A stretch of DNA of 19,675 nt from positions 1 to 19,675 of the forward strand of contig CAYNSX010000043.1 in the NCBI GenBank assembly GCA_964400165.1. Direction: 5' to 3'. The number at the start of each line of letters is the position of its first letter. Positions within the stretch are counted from its first letter, which is position 1. This DNA comes from CAYNSX01 sp964400165 (GTDB lineage: Bacteria > Armatimonadota > Hebobacteria > CAYNSX01). The notes under the pieces are model-generated. The model was not told where the DNA came from. It saw nothing but the letters and a program-made list of their open reading frames with translations, and did no database searches. The position numbers were made by a program, and so were the translations under genes. Of the stretch, positions 19,479-19,675 are shown one piece after another.

Positions 19479-19675
19479 ATGCGATTTCGAACGATTGTCT
19501 TGATCGGCAGCGTCGCTGCCGCATTCGGTTTGGCGGGCTGCGGCGGCAACGATGCCGCCAACAACACCACCCCGCCCGCAAATAACACCACCACGACCAC
19601 CACCACGACAACTCCCTCCGGCGCCGCGCTCCCGACCGACCTCAACTGGCCGGCCGGCGCGCAACTGGCGCGCTA
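19479..19675 (+). CDS. Lipoprotein, N-terminal part (runs off the window)
   Basis: The first 65 codons are visible. ATG 19479 is preceded by a strong AGGAGGAG site. The signal peptide ends in lipobox L18-A19-G20-C21, followed by GGNDAANN. A Thr/Asn/Pro-rich linker has nine threonines in a row (about residues 38-46). The ordered part begins at SGAALPTDLNWPAGAQLAR near the window end. It resembles the neighbouring lipoprotein in layout (lipobox plus low-complexity spacer) but not in sequence. The function cannot be told from the visible part. Confidence 0.8.
   Translation, partial: MRFRTIVLIGSVAAAFGLAGCGGNDAANNTTPPANNTTTTTTTTTPSGAALPTDLNWPAGAQLAR

Overview
The window is high-GC bacterial DNA. 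A complete TolC–adaptor–RND efflux operon and three lipoprotein or LolA-like genes indicate a diderm (outer-membrane-bearing) cell. The sequence gives no secure taxon. The abundance of GC-rich stem-loop repeats, leaderless starts, a GPH transporter and an FAD_oxidored-family protein fit an environmental phylum such as Armatimonadota, but that is a weak inference.

Layout. 1-246: 3' end of lipB (+). 247-485: stem-loop repeats. 486-4349 (-): an FAD-dependent oxidoreductase, a GPH-type MFS symporter and an ABC-2-permease-like membrane protein, the last two overlapping by ATGA. 4413-5636 (+): a secreted beta-propeller-like protein divergent from the oxidoreductase. 5647-5668: a perfect palindrome between convergent genes. 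5715-6179 (-): a small exported membrane protein. 6246-6607: a 182-bp repeat-rich unit in tandem. 6666-7088 (+): a ferritin-like diiron protein, then a DUF2207 membrane protein (7130-9040). 9126-9935 (-): a PhzF-family isomerase between two related inverted repeats. 10218-10293 (-): tRNA-Lys(TTT). 10353-11912 (-): a two-domain LolA-like exported protein. 12025-12092: a remnant of a Rossmann-fold epimerase gene. 12093-18451 (-): a small membrane protein followed by TolC, adaptor and RND pump. 18697-18786 (+): tRNA-Ser(CGA). 18913-19386 and 19479-end (+): two lipoproteins.

How it works together. The RND operon should form one tripartite efflux pump; its substrate cannot be read from sequence and no regulator lies beside it. 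The other genes are mostly single-gene units separated by repeats.

The most interesting signal is in the start regions. At two protein genes (4413 and 9935) and at both tRNA genes, a TANNNT hexamer ends exactly 6 nt before the first base of the start codon or mature tRNA. A canonical -10 box in that place puts +1 on that base, which predicts leaderless mRNAs and tRNA transcripts with no 5' leader to trim. Genes with a Shine-Dalgarno instead have a -10-like box that predicts a 32-39 nt leader. A second signal is a network of dispersed and nested stem-loop repeats: a hairpin pair with TGAA loops in inverted copies about 16 kb apart, and an identical 24-nt element found once inside another repeat and once in frame inside the oxidoreductase gene.
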